From IMG/VR virus record IMGVR_UViG_3300009149_000240, positions 1 through 25,787 of that record: a stretch of 25,787 bases of DNA. The stretch is one strand, 5' to 3'. Below, piece by piece: positions 1 to 7,638 of this stretch. Numbering within the stretch: the stretch's first letter is position 1; each line of letters starts with the position of its first letter. Position numbers and translations under genes: made by a program. The notes beneath the pieces are model-generated. The model was not told the DNA's origin. It was given only the letters and a program-made list of their open reading frames with translations, and did no database searches. Origin of the DNA: a virus.

Positions 1-255
1 AAAGTAGAGAGAGTATTGATTGAGTATAAAGACAGACTTGCAAGATTCGGGTACGAATATCTTGATGCTGTTTTTAAGAACTTAGAAATAACTGTTGAGA
101 TCGTTGAGGCAAAAGAACAGAAGTATGAAGAAGAATTAGCAGAGGATATTATGAAGATTTTAACCTGTTATTCTGCAAGATATTATGGCAGACGGGGTGG
201 GAGAAAGAAGAAAAATGCAGAGGAAAATCAGACTATTGAATCTAATGGAATTTAA
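1..255 (+). CDS. IS607-type serine recombinase, C-terminal part (5' end outside window)
   Basis: The reading frame is open from base 1, so this is the end of a gene that begins upstream. The visible 84 residues match the back half of the small serine resolvase/transposase of IS607-type elements (TnpA): an IEYKDRLARFG stretch, then an acidic KYEEELAEDIMKIL helix, then SARYYGRRGGRKKK at the end. In this family a MerR-like helix-turn-helix precedes the serine recombinase domain, and the enzyme cuts and rejoins DNA through a serine; both the HTH and the catalytic serine would lie outside the window. In IS607 elements tnpB normally follows at once. Here no TnpB is present; a small unknown ORF and the phage packaging genes follow. 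It may be a degraded insertion sequence end, an orphan recombinase kept by the phage, or the edge of the element. Family identity is good; role is inferred. Confidence 0.8.
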   Translation, partial: KVERVLIEYKDRLARFGYEYLDAVFKNLEITVEIVEAKEQKYEEELAEDIMKILTCYSARYYGRRGGRKKKNAEENQTIESNGI

Positions 256-427
256 TAAGGAGGTCACAGACGAAGAGCTAAAAACAATCCAGAAAACGAA
301 AAAAATATGGCTCGCTATTCATGCCTGCCCTGTCCCCCCGGTGGCATTGTTTACAGAACAGCCTAATTTTCTCGAAATTACAATAGCCCCCGAAGCAATG
401 GAGCAGCTTAAAAAGAAAAAAGATTGA
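245..427 (+). CDS. Small hypothetical protein (60 aa)
   Basis: A 60-residue ORF between the recombinase and the small terminase, overlapping the recombinase end by 11 bases. It opens with MEFNKEVTDEELKTIQK, has a middle with IHACPVPPVALFTEQP, and ends in a lysine-rich KKKKD. I recognise no family. The same frame is open up to an ATG at 185, but that would overlap the recombinase by 70 bases, so 245 is preferred. The nearest purine-rich site (AGAGG at about 220) is too far for a good ribosome binding site. Its stop codon lies inside the -35 box of promoter P1. It may be a real small phage gene or a chance ORF. Confidence 0.4.
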   Translation: MEFNKEVTDEELKTIQKTKKIWLAIHACPVPPVALFTEQPNFLEITIAPEAMEQLKKKKD

Positions 428-452
428 CTTTGTACTATTAATATAATATTAT
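424..452 (+). promoter_or_regulatory. Promoter P1 for the packaging operon
   Basis: TTGACT at 424-429 and TATTAT at 447-452 are separated by 17 bases, a good sigma-70-type arrangement. The -35 box contains the TGA stop of the preceding ORF. The stretch from 438 to 470 is almost pure A/T, so other -10 choices (TATAAT at 442 or 452) exist but have spacers of 12 or 22. The start of transcription would be near 459, giving a leader of about 25 bases with AGAGGA before the small terminase ATG. Confidence 0.6.
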
Positions 453-482
453 ATAATATATATATAAATAAGAGGACTATAA

Positions 483-1049
483 ATGAGTAACAATAAAAGC
501 CTTTCACCAAAACAGAAAGTATTTGTTAGAGAGTACCTCAAAGACCATAATGCTACCCAGTCTGCTATAAGGGCGGGGTATAGTGAAAGGAGCTCGACTG
601 TTACCTCTTGCCGCCTGCTAGCAAATGCTAATGTTTCAGCAGCAATCAAGAAAGCAGAAGAGAAAGCATGGGATAAAGCAATTATGTCCAGGCGTGAAGC
701 ACTGAGCCGGCTTTCCGCAATGGGGCGTTCAAATATGGCCGATTATATTGATGAATCAGGCAAGCTTGATATAGATAAGATTCTTGAGGAAAAGCCCGTC
801 CTGTCTGAGTTCCACACTAAAGAGTCAGATACACAATTTGGTTCAAGTGTCTCTAAGCGAGCCAAGCTTGTATGTCCAGATAGGGCTATTGCGGAGCTTT
901 CCAAAATGCAGGGATTCTATGAGCCTGAGAAGCACGAGCATACCGTGACGCCAGAGGACGAGGCGCTAGAGCATGCTTTAGAGAAGAAGCTTGATAGCAT
1001 GTCAGTGGACGAACTGAGCGCGCTATTGGAGAAGATGGAGAGTAAATAA
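483..1049 (+). CDS. terS: Terminase small subunit
   Basis: The 188-residue protein starts with the typical small-terminase DNA-binding domain: LSPKQKVFVREYLKDHNATQSAIRAGYS matches the Terminase_2-type opening in which the protein recognises the phage packaging site. The middle has the helix of the family (SRREALSRLSAMGRSNMADY). The C-terminal part (about 150-188) is acidic and helical, ending in ELSALLEKMESK, as expected for the oligomerisation or large-subunit contact region. The ATG at 483 has AGAGGA 7-12 bases upstream. It is the first gene behind promoter P1, and the large subunit is 1.7 kb downstream, separated by four small genes, which is less common than a direct terS-terL pair. Confidence 0.9.
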   Translation: MSNNKSLSPKQKVFVREYLKDHNATQSAIRAGYSERSSTVTSCRLLANANVSAAIKKAEEKAWDKAIMSRREALSRLSAMGRSNMADYIDESGKLDIDKILEEKPVLSEFHTKESDTQFGSSVSKRAKLVCPDRAIAELSKMQGFYEPEKHEHTVTPEDEALEHALEKKLDSMSVDELSALLEKMESK

Positions 1050-1054
1050 TTTAC

Positions 1055-1109
1055 GGGGGTGGTGTCTGCTGGCTTAAATAGACCACCATATGGAATGTTT
1101 GCCACCCCC
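1055..1109 (+). promoter_or_regulatory. Leader RNA with two competing G/C-rich pairings
   Basis: The 78-base gap between terS and the DUF5131 gene has GGGGGTGG at 1055-1062, which can pair perfectly with CCACCCCC at 1102-1109, just before the AGAGG ribosome binding site at 1116. Part of the same G stretch (GGTGG at 1058-1062, plus TCT at 1065-1067) can instead pair with AGACCACC at 1080-1087, with two bases bulged. The two pairings share bases and exclude each other, so the leader could switch. There is no U tract, so it is not a plain terminator. It does not match a riboswitch class I know. Confidence 0.4.
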
Positions 1110-1127
1110 ACCAACAGAGGTAAAACT

Positions 1128-2009
1128 ATGAGTAAAACAAAAATCGAATGGGCTGACGAGACTTGGAATCCTGTAATCGGGTGTTCAAAGATCAGTGAGG
1201 GGTGTACAAACTGCTATGCTGAGAAGATGGCAGGCCGGCTGGCCAATATGGGAACTAAGGGATATACAGAAGTTGTAGGTGTAAATGGTCAAGGTAATTT
1301 TTCCAGAGGCTGGAACAGCAAAACTGCACTTGTCGAATCAGCACTGAAAAAGAAATTCACCGGCAAAGGGAAACGGATATTTGTTTGCAGTATGGGGGAT
1401 ATTTGGCATAAAACTGTAAAGGGGGCATGGAGAGCAAAGCTAGAGAAAACTATTATTTCACACCCTCAACATAATTTTTTGCTTTTAACTAAACGCCCTG
1501 AGAATATTTCTATTGATTATCTCCCTGATAATGTCTGGCTAGGTGTTACTGGTGAAAATCAGAAATGCTATGAAAAACGATGGGATATTTTGACTAATGC
1601 AACTCAAAATTTTCCCAAAAAACCAATTCTCTTCCTATCTGCTGAACCCATGCTAGGTCCGATAGAGCTGGAAGACCCTTTTCCTGACTGGGTAATATGC
1701 GGCGGCGAAAGCGGCCCGAATGCCCGGCCGGTGCATCCTGATTGGGTGCGCTCTCTTCGTGATCAATGCAAATCTGCTGGCGTTCCCTTCTTTTTCAAAC
1801 AGTGGGGGGAATGGTTGCCTTATGAATGGGGTAACGGTGATTATATACAACCACATAGTGAAGCCAAACCGAAAGGCAAATTTAGGCAACATGTTTGGGA
1901 TTATCTCTTGCCTGACAAGATAAGACCGAATAAACATTCCGTCTTTGTTGGTAAAAAATCAGCAGGGAAGCTGCTCGACGGTCAGCAACACACTGAGGTG
2001 CCAGAGTGA
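1128..2009 (+). CDS. DUF5131 / phage Gp37-Gp68 family three-cysteine protein
   Basis: The 293-residue protein carries all hallmarks of the phage Gp37/Gp68 family (PF07505, DUF5131): TWNPVIGCSKISEGCTNCYA with cysteines 19, 26 and 29 (C-x6-C-x2-C), LLLTKRPE, WLGVTGEN, FLSAEPMLGPI, and ICGGESGPNARPVHPDW followed by FFFKQWGEW. The spaced cysteines suggest an iron-sulphur cluster, and the family is often regarded as radical-SAM-like; members also occur beside TcmP proteins, but none is seen here. The substrate is unknown. The start at 1128 is chosen for the AGAGG site 7 bases upstream; the frame is open to a GTG at 1059, but that would place the leader hairpins inside the coding sequence. It lies between terS and a coiled-coil gene that overlaps its end by 4 bases (GTGA). 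Confidence 0.85.
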   Translation: MSKTKIEWADETWNPVIGCSKISEGCTNCYAEKMAGRLANMGTKGYTEVVGVNGQGNFSRGWNSKTALVESALKKKFTGKGKRIFVCSMGDIWHKTVKGAWRAKLEKTIISHPQHNFLLLTKRPENISIDYLPDNVWLGVTGENQKCYEKRWDILTNATQNFPKKPILFLSAEPMLGPIELEDPFPDWVICGGESGPNARPVHPDWVRSLRDQCKSAGVPFFFKQWGEWLPYEWGNGDYIQPHSEAKPKGKFRQHVWDYLLPDKIRPNKHSVFVGKKSAGKLLDGQQHTEVPE

Positions 2010-2278
2010 AAAACGACAAAATAAGCAAAGAGTATAAAGAGCGTAGAAATTATAAATATTTAGCTTTTTTGAATGGAAAACAATCTTTTGACTACTTCGT
2101 GCATGATGCGTTTAATGCAGGTTATGATTGTCAGGCAAAAGAAGTAGAGCGACTCCAAGCCAAAATAGACAAGCTCGAGAAATTACTAAAACAAAAACAA
2201 AAACAAATTTATTCACTTCAAGAGGACGTCAGAAGGATGTCAGGCGAAGTGGTTGCCGAGATAAAGGAGGAACTATGA
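2006..2278 (+). CDS. Small coiled-coil protein
   Basis: A 90-residue protein starting with GTG at 2006, translationally coupled to the DUF5131 gene (GTGA overlap). The first 40 residues include FDYFVHDAFNAGYDCQAKEV; from about residue 43 to 80 there is a strong heptad pattern (VERLQAKIDKLEKLL, then IYSLQEDVRRM) that predicts a long coiled coil. The family is not recognised. It ends in EIKEEL, and its stop codon overlaps the start of the XRE gene (ATGA). Its final bases supply the AAAGGAGG ribosome binding site of the next gene. A role as partner of the XRE or DUF5131 protein is possible only by position. Confidence 0.65.
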   Translation: MKNDKISKEYKERRNYKYLAFLNGKQSFDYFVHDAFNAGYDCQAKEVERLQAKIDKLEKLLKQKQKQIYSLQEDVRRMSGEVVAEIKEEL

Positions 2279-2535
2279 ATGAATTCACAGAGTTCATGGG
2301 AAAGCAAATAAAAAAGGTTCGCAAAGAACAGAAAGTGTTTATTGAAGATTTAGCGCATGGAATGAATTTAAGCCCTCAGACAATAAGAAACATCGAGCAA
2401 GGTAAAAGAAAGGTGACGGCAGATGAGTTAGTCCAGTTGATGGATTTCTTCGAAAAAGATTTAGATTATTTTACAGACCGATTCCAAACAGATGATATTG
2501 ATTTGCATATTAGTAAGGAGAAAAATGGATATTAA
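2275..2535 (+). CDS. XRE-family helix-turn-helix protein
   Basis: The 86-residue protein is an almost bare Cro/C1-type DNA-binding domain. FMGKQIKKVRKEQKVFIEDLAHGMNLSPQTIRNIEQGKRKVTADELVQLMDFF gives the five-helix HTH_3 pattern (residues about 7-60), with helix 2 at IEDLAHGM and the recognition helix at SPQTIRNIEQG. A short acidic tail follows, with no sensor or peptidase domain. The start at 2275 has an AAAGGAGG site 7 bases upstream; the frame is open further upstream (from 2128), but that lies inside the previous gene. A transcription factor inside the packaging operon could regulate late genes or P1/P2; no palindromic operator was recognised near those promoters. Confidence 0.85.
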   Translation: MNEFTEFMGKQIKKVRKEQKVFIEDLAHGMNLSPQTIRNIEQGKRKVTADELVQLMDFFEKDLDYFTDRFQTDDIDLHISKEKNGY

Positions 2536-2773
2536 CGGATATAAATTGGTTTGCACGTGTGATTGTTGCCCTGAACAATATGACGTATTCAAAGACGGCG
2601 AACAGGTTGGGTATATACGGTACAGATGTGGATTTTTTCAGGTAGATACACCCTCCTGCATGAAAACAAACCTTATCGGCGAAGATAGGGGGGGAGAGTT
2701 TGAAAGCGCTATAGAGTCAGAATGGTTAATAGAAGCTATTGAGGCCATTGATAAGCACTTGCAAAAAAATTAG
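2525..2773 (+). CDS. Conserved-looking small Cys-rich protein
   Basis: The 82-residue protein begins MDINGYKLVCTCDCCPEQYD, then VFKDGEQVGYIRYRCGFFQV, and ends in a helix with ESEWLIEAIEAIDKHL. The cluster of four cysteines near residues 10-15 could bind a metal. The pattern CPEQYDVF followed by QVGYIR recalls small unnamed phage proteins, but I cannot assign a function. It overlaps the end of the XRE gene by 11 bases and has AAGGAG 5-10 bases before ATG. Terminase follows after 5 bases, so it belongs to the packaging operon. Confidence 0.65.
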   Translation: MDINGYKLVCTCDCCPEQYDVFKDGEQVGYIRYRCGFFQVDTPSCMKTNLIGEDRGGEFESAIESEWLIEAIEAIDKHLQKN

Positions 2774-2778
2774 GCATA

Positions 2779-4197
2779 ATGACACCAATAGCAAAAATTA
2801 GGCAAGCGCTTGCAAAAAAATCTCAGCTTGAATATATGAAATTCTGCTGGCAGAAGCCCAATGAGCCCTTAATCGTCGGGCAACACACAAAAATAGTGTG
2901 CGACGAGATTGACGATTCAGTAGAAAAATTCCAAAATGGAATATCTACATACAAAATCATTACAATTCCATTTAGACACGGCAAATCAGATATCTGCAGC
3001 CGCTATTTTCCCGCAAAGTTCCTCAGCCAATTCCCGGATTATGAAATGATAATGGCCACATACGGCGCCGATTTATCTTACAAAATGTCAAAAGATGCGA
3101 GAAATATTTTCAAATCCAAAGAGAATTTTGACTTGTTTAACGTCGAAATAGACCCTAGAAACTCAGGCGTGACCGGTTGGGGCGTTGCGGATAGAATGGG
3201 AACATTTACACCTATCGGTATTGACGGGGGGTCGACAGGGAAAGGGGCGCACTGCCTGGTTGTTGACGATCCGCTTAAAGGACGCAAGGCGGCAGAGTCT
3301 AAACTAATCCGCACTAATGTATGGGAGGCATTCAGGAATGATCTATTTACTCGCCTGGCACCTGTCCATATTGTTTTCATACTGGCCACTCGCTGGCATG
3401 TCGACGACCTCATAGGCCGTATTAAGGAAGAAATGGAAGACCCGGACAATGAGGGTTTTCCGAAATTTAAAATAACTTCCTTGCCGGCTAGGAGCGAAAA
3501 ATACAAAACCGGTTATCTATTTCCTGAACGATTCAGCATAAAATACTATGAAAAAGCTTTTGCTATGCTTGGAGAATACAATTCTCAGGCTTTATTGCAG
3601 TGCGAACCGACAATAAAAGGAGGTAATTTATTTGATATGTCCAGTATCCAAATAGATACCGAATTCCCGCAAAATTTACGCTATGTTCGCTTCTGGGACT
3701 TAGCAAGTACGGAAAAGGAACGCGACAGCGACGACCCTGATTTCACAGCCGGCAGCAAGATTGCAGTAAAAATTATAGACAAGATTCATCATTTGTACAT
3801 AACTGATAGCGTCTGGCTGCAGGAAGAAGCGCCAGCAAGAAATAAATTAATCGTAAAAACAGCCGAAAAGGACGGATTTGGAGTATGGCAGGGGGTTGAA
3901 AGCGTTGCGGGGTATAAAGACACATACACGACACTGAAAAGCATTTTAAAAGGCAAGGCAATAGTCAAAAAATGTAAAGTTTCAGGCGATAAACTTGTCA
4001 GAGCCGGGGATATTGAGCCTATATTTGAGGCGGGCAATGTTCATTTATTAAAAGCCCCCTGGAATGATTTTTGGATAGAGCAGCATACGGAATTCCCGGC
4101 GTCAAAGCACGACGACATTGTAGATACAACGAGCGGCGGTTATTATCTTGCCCTTAAACGAGCCGGGGCAAGTAAAATGGCAACAGCAGAACAATAA
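2779..4197 (+). CDS. terL: Terminase large subunit
   Basis: The packaging motor ATPase/nuclease, 472 residues. The N-terminal ATPase has an adenine-binding region near FCWQKPNEPLIVGQHTK, a Walker A variant IPFRHGKS (residues 63-70), a Walker B CLVVDDP (159-165) and the coupling motif ILATRWHVDDL (about 201-211). The C-terminal RNase H-fold nuclease begins at RYVRFWDLAS (301-310, first acidic residue) and ends with KHDDIVDTTSGGYYLA near residue 445, the usual last acidic residues. This matches the Terminase_6 ATPase and nuclease arrangement. It would cut concatemeric DNA and drive it through the portal. The ribosome binding site before 2779 is weak (TTAGGC), so coupling to the upstream gene, 5 bases away, is likely. 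Confidence 0.95.
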   Translation: MTPIAKIRQALAKKSQLEYMKFCWQKPNEPLIVGQHTKIVCDEIDDSVEKFQNGISTYKIITIPFRHGKSDICSRYFPAKFLSQFPDYEMIMATYGADLSYKMSKDARNIFKSKENFDLFNVEIDPRNSGVTGWGVADRMGTFTPIGIDGGSTGKGAHCLVVDDPLKGRKAAESKLIRTNVWEAFRNDLFTRLAPVHIVFILATRWHVDDLIGRIKEEMEDPDNEGFPKFKITSLPARSEKYKTGYLFPERFSIKYYEKAFAMLGEYNSQALLQCEPTIKGGNLFDMSSIQIDTEFPQNLRYVRFWDLASTEKERDSDDPDFTAGSKIAVKIIDKIHHLYITDSVWLQEEAPARNKLIVKTAEKDGFGVWQGVESVAGYKDTYTTLKSILKGKAIVKKCKVSGDKLVRAGDIEPIFEAGNVHLLKAPWNDFWIEQHTEFPASKHDDIVDTTSGGYYLALKRAGASKMATAEQ

Positions 4198-4208
4198 GGA
4201 GCAGTAAA

Positions 4209-4358
4209 ATGGAACGTTTGGAGATCGTAAGAAGACTAAAACTTCTTTTGGAAAAATTGGAAGACCCAGAATTATCGAGACAGGGCTATATTGACGTCCT
4301 GGAGCGCATTGAATGCCTGTCACTTGATGCTCAGTCAGATTTAGCAGAATCTTATTAA
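4209..4358 (+). CDS. Small helical protein (49 aa)
   Basis: A 49-residue ORF 11 bases after terL, with AAGGAG overlapping the terL stop codon and 7 bases before the ATG, so translation is well supported. The sequence begins MERLEIVRRLKLLLEKLEDP and ends in LSLDAQSDLAESY; it is predicted to be entirely helical, with leucine-rich spacing. The family is not recognised. It is the last gene of the packaging operon, 16 bases before promoter P2. A role as packaging accessory is only suggested by position. Confidence 0.6.
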   Translation: MERLEIVRRLKLLLEKLEDPELSRQGYIDVLERIECLSLDAQSDLAESY

Positions 4359-4374
4359 CAGGTCGTTTTTAAAT

Positions 4375-4403
4375 TTGACAAATTCATAAGCGCGTGATAT
4401 TAT
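4375..4403 (+). promoter_or_regulatory. Promoter P2 for the head module
   Basis: A perfect -35 box TTGACA (4375-4380), 17 bases, then TATTAT (4398-4403) preceded by TGA, an extended -10 element. It lies in the gap between the 49-residue gene and the portal gene and has the same -10 hexamer and spacing as P1. Transcription would start near 4410, so the portal must start at the ATG at 4421, not at the in-frame GTG at 4394, which lies within the promoter. Confidence 0.7.
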
Positions 4404-4420
4404 ACGCAAAAGGAACGAAT

Positions 4421-5875
4421 ATGCCGGATACTGAAGCTAATTTAGTTTTTACACGAAGAAATCCCGAATATATAGCAAATGAAAGCTTATGGAAACGCTT
4501 GAATCTTGCTTACTCGGGGGGTGAAACTTATATCAAAAAGGCTTTAATCAGGCACCTTTCTGAATTGGTCTTAGAATTTGAAGAGCGACAAGATAGAGCT
4601 TACTATTTTAATTATGTACGGCGCATACCTACCAGAATAACAGAATTCATACTGGCACAGAACCCGGTAAGGGCGGTCGCTGATGAAGAGATAGTAGCCG
4701 ATTTTGATAGATACGGAAACCGCGTAAACAGTGTTATGCGGCAATGGGAAATCTTAACCTTGCTTTACGGCAGTTCATGGATGCTTGTAGATAGCCCCCC
4801 TACTGAATTAGACGAAGACGGAGCGCCGCTCAAAAAGGATATTTCCCAAAAGAAAAGCGAAAAATTACGTCCTTACGGAATGGCTTTAAGCCCTTTATGC
4901 GTTACTGATTGGTCTTATGGCAAAGACGGGGAGCTTGATTGGGTTATTGTTGCATCCACTGAGCGCGTAGCATCTGACCCTTATACCGAGCCGGAATTAA
5001 CTAATTTACGCACACTCTGGACCCGTGAGTATTGGCAGGTATTTAAGCAGTTAGATAAGCAGACGGCAATATCTGTAGGCGATCAAGTCCCTCATTCTCT
5101 TGGTGCAGTCCCATTAATACGCCGGCTGAAAGTCGAAACCACGGCAATGGACTCAAAGCATTGGATGGAGGATGTCCTAAGAATTTCTGACGCTATTCTA
5201 AACAATGAGTCTGAATGTCAGATAAATATTGTTAAGCAGGTTTTTGGCCTGCTTGTTATCCCGGAATCATTCACCCAGAAACAAGCAGATATACAGCCGC
5301 AAAGCGGTACAGACGTAATAAATAAAGGCGAAACCTGGGGGAAAGCACTTTCAAGGTCGTTTGCGGTAACTGAAGACGAGGCAGAAAATGGTATTACTCG
5401 CTATATTTCCCCTGACGGAATTATCACAGCGGCTATTGAGTCAAGCAACGACAGACTCAAGCGCGAGCTTTACGATATCATAGGACTTGCTGTAAGAGAT
5501 CAAACAACGCAAAGGGAAAGCGCAGAATCCAAGGCGTGGGACAATCAGGCCGTAAGTGCATTCCTGCAGACCGAAGCCGACAGCCTAGAGGAAGCCGAAA
5601 TTAAAACGTGGGAAATGTTCAATAAATGGGATAGTTCAATAGCGGTCCCTGAAGTTAATTACAATAGAGATTTTAATGTACAGGAATTTCAGGCGTCCAT
5701 GTTAGCAATCACCGAAATCCTAGGTATGGGCGTTGGCGAAAAATTCCAAAAGAGAGCAATGCAAACCGCTTTAGGTCTTTTGGATCGCATTGAAAAGATA
5801 AGCCCGGAAGACAAAGCAGAAATTAAAAAAGAGATAGAAACGCTTACACTCGGCTCGACTATTCCAATGGAATAG
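4421..5875 (+). CDS. Portal protein
   Basis: The 484-residue protein lies right after the terminase module and before scaffold and capsid, the fixed place of the portal. NPEYIANESLWKRLNLAYSG, the tract YYFNYVRRIPTRITEFILAQNP (a wing/crown helix region), LYGSSWMLVDSPPTEL near residue 120 and GAVPLIRRL near 230 fit portal proteins of the DUF4055-like type; the exact subfamily is tentative. About residues 340-400 (SSNDRLKRELYDIIGLAVRDQ) would form the long stem helices, and the C-terminus (IEKISPEDKAEIKKEIETL) is helical. The portal is the dodecameric ring through which DNA enters. The start at 4421 has AAAGGA 7 bases upstream and lies just behind the P2 start site. Confidence 0.85.
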   Translation: MPDTEANLVFTRRNPEYIANESLWKRLNLAYSGGETYIKKALIRHLSELVLEFEERQDRAYYFNYVRRIPTRITEFILAQNPVRAVADEEIVADFDRYGNRVNSVMRQWEILTLLYGSSWMLVDSPPTELDEDGAPLKKDISQKKSEKLRPYGMALSPLCVTDWSYGKDGELDWVIVASTERVASDPYTEPELTNLRTLWTREYWQVFKQLDKQTAISVGDQVPHSLGAVPLIRRLKVETTAMDSKHWMEDVLRISDAILNNESECQINIVKQVFGLLVIPESFTQKQADIQPQSGTDVINKGETWGKALSRSFAVTEDEAENGITRYISPDGIITAAIESSNDRLKRELYDIIGLAVRDQTTQRESAESKAWDNQAVSAFLQTEADSLEEAEIKTWEMFNKWDSSIAVPEVNYNRDFNVQEFQASMLAITEILGMGVGEKFQKRAMQTALGLLDRIEKISPEDKAEIKKEIETLTLGSTIPME

Positions 5876-5930
5876 ATAAATAGAAAGTCTTAATTCAACA
5901 TGACAAGTTGTAAAAACGGAAGGACTTAAA

Positions 5931-6632
5931 ATGAATATCGCAGACATCTTGAAAAAGGTAGTAGCAGGAACAACGCTCAGCCAGGAAGAAAACGACTTCT
6001 TAAAATCGTACAAAGAGGGCGCCGGTATTCCGAAGGAAAGGCTGGACAGGGAAATTCAAGCGAAAAAAGACGCTGAAGCCGCGAAAGCTGAAGCAGAAAA
6101 GGCAAAAAAAGACGCTGAAGAAAGATTGAAAGCTCTTGAGGATTCAAAACTTTCCGACGCTGAAAAAGCTGAAAAAGAACGGAAGACGCGCGAGGAAACG
6201 AACAATCGCAGGATTGAAACACTCGAGCGCCAGAGAGACGAAGCCGAAGCTAAGGCTAAATCCCAGGACTTCCGTAATAACATTCAGGATTTAGGTAAAA
6301 CACATAAAGTGGAAGATACCGAAACCTTGCAAATGTTTGCCGAAAAAGAAAAGCTTGATTTTTCTGATAAAGACAGTGTTAATGCTTTTATCGAATCTCA
6401 GAAGACGGCAAGGCCAAGTCTCTTTGGTGCCGAAGTTAAAGGTGGCAGCGGTGCGAAACCCGGAATAGGAACCGGGAGTGTCCCACTTAATAAGATGCCT
6501 ACCACCGTTTCGGAAAAGGTGGCATATATTAAGGAACACGGTCAAGAAAAATATGTAGAACTGGCAGAAAAAGAATCTACTGACAAGGTTGCGGAATTTG
6601 AAGCCAGCAAAAATACCCCAACCACAAAATAA
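5931..6632 (+). CDS. Capsid scaffolding protein
   Basis: The 233-residue protein has the layout of phage scaffolds: a short N-terminal part ending in GAGIPKERLDREI, a long highly charged coiled coil from about residue 40 to 110 (repeated DAEAAKAEAEKAKKDAEERL-like heptads), and a less ordered C-terminal part (GGSGAKPGIGTG) ending in a helical basic/acidic tail. It resembles DUF4355/GP20-type scaffolds and sits directly before the major capsid gene, 12 bases upstream. It would guide procapsid assembly and then leave or be degraded. AAGGA precedes the ATG at 5931. No protease domain is visible here or nearby. Confidence 0.85.
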   Translation: MNIADILKKVVAGTTLSQEENDFLKSYKEGAGIPKERLDREIQAKKDAEAAKAEAEKAKKDAEERLKALEDSKLSDAEKAEKERKTREETNNRRIETLERQRDEAEAKAKSQDFRNNIQDLGKTHKVEDTETLQMFAEKEKLDFSDKDSVNAFIESQKTARPSLFGAEVKGGSGAKPGIGTGSVPLNKMPTTVSEKVAYIKEHGQEKYVELAEKESTDKVAEFEASKNTPTTK

Positions 6633-6644
6633 AAAGGTTATAAA

Positions 6645-7616
6645 ATGGCTATCACATTAGTATCGGATTTTAAGATTTATCAGGAAGAGTTCAATAGCGG
6701 CATGTATGAAAAAGAAGCCCAAATGATTGACCTCTTCAATGCTGCAAGTGGGAATTCTCTCGTGTTGGCGACTTCCCGCAAACGCGGCGAATACGACAAA
6801 AATAGCTTTTTCAAAAAGCTGTCAGGGTCGATTACTCGTCGTGATCTGACCTCAACCGCCGCCGCTACAGCGCTCAAGCTCGTACAGGACGAAAAAGTTA
6901 ACGTAAAACTTAACAAAAAATTCGGTCCAATCGATTCTACTTATGAGCCTTTCCGTATGCAGGGCAAGAATGCCGAGGCTGAATTTGCTTTCATCCTGGG
7001 ACAGGAATTTGCAGGAGCCAAAATTGCGAATCAAGTCAATACTTTGATTGCCGCGCTCGTCGCAGGAGTCGGGAATGTTGCTGATCTGCTGCATGATGGC
7101 ACAGCCGGAACGCCGACGCATGGTGGACTCGTGACAACTTTATCCAAACTGGGCGACCGCTCACAGGATATCGTTGCATTTATAATGCACTCAAAGAGTT
7201 ACTTTGATTTGATGCAGCAGTCCATTACTGATAAAGTATTTGAGGTTGCCGGCGTTACTATCAATACCGGTACTGTTGCAACTTTGGGAAAACCAACCAT
7301 CGTTACAGATAGCCCGGATTTGGTTACTTCAGGTTCACCAGACACATATCACGTTCTGGGATTGCAGACCAGCGCGGCCGTTGCTGAAGACCAAGACGAC
7401 GGGCTCATGGCTCTTGATCTTGTTACAGGGCTTGAACAGCTTGTAATGAGAACTCAGGGCGAGTTCAATTACAATATCGGGCTGAAAGGGTTTACTTGGG
7501 ATGTTTCAAACGGTGGAGCTAATCCAACAGACGCCTCCGTTGGAACTGGCACAAATTGGGATCAGGTTATGACAAGTATCAAAGACCTGCCTGGTGTTAT
7601 GGGTAATTTCCAGTAA
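6645..7616 (+). CDS. Major capsid protein
   Basis: The 323-residue protein after the scaffold gene is the major capsid protein, expected to have an HK97 fold. The N-terminal arm (residues 1-60) includes IYQEEFNSGMYEKEAQMIDLF; the core has FGPIDSTYEPFRMQGKNAEAEF, and the P-domain-like part has IVAFIMHSKSYFDLMQQSITD followed by INTGTVATLGKPTIVTDSP, a pattern typical of capsid proteins in phages with similar portals. The C-terminus is Gly/Asn-rich and ends in GVMGNFQ. AAAAGG precedes the ATG. A terminator-like hairpin follows 22 bases after the stop codon, as is common behind this highly expressed gene. Basis: context plus recognisable core pattern. Confidence 0.88.
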   Translation: MAITLVSDFKIYQEEFNSGMYEKEAQMIDLFNAASGNSLVLATSRKRGEYDKNSFFKKLSGSITRRDLTSTAAATALKLVQDEKVNVKLNKKFGPIDSTYEPFRMQGKNAEAEFAFILGQEFAGAKIANQVNTLIAALVAGVGNVADLLHDGTAGTPTHGGLVTTLSKLGDRSQDIVAFIMHSKSYFDLMQQSITDKVFEVAGVTINTGTVATLGKPTIVTDSPDLVTSGSPDTYHVLGLQTSAAVAEDQDDGLMALDLVTGLEQLVMRTQGEFNYNIGLKGFTWDVSNGGANPTDASVGTGTNWDQVMTSIKDLPGVMGNFQ

Positions 7617-7638
7617 ACAATACGGAATAAATATATAT

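Noticed and set aside
307-363. A 19-codon ORF (MARYSCLPCPPGG...) in another frame inside the small unknown ORF.
   Set aside because: Too short, no ribosome binding site, and no supporting context.
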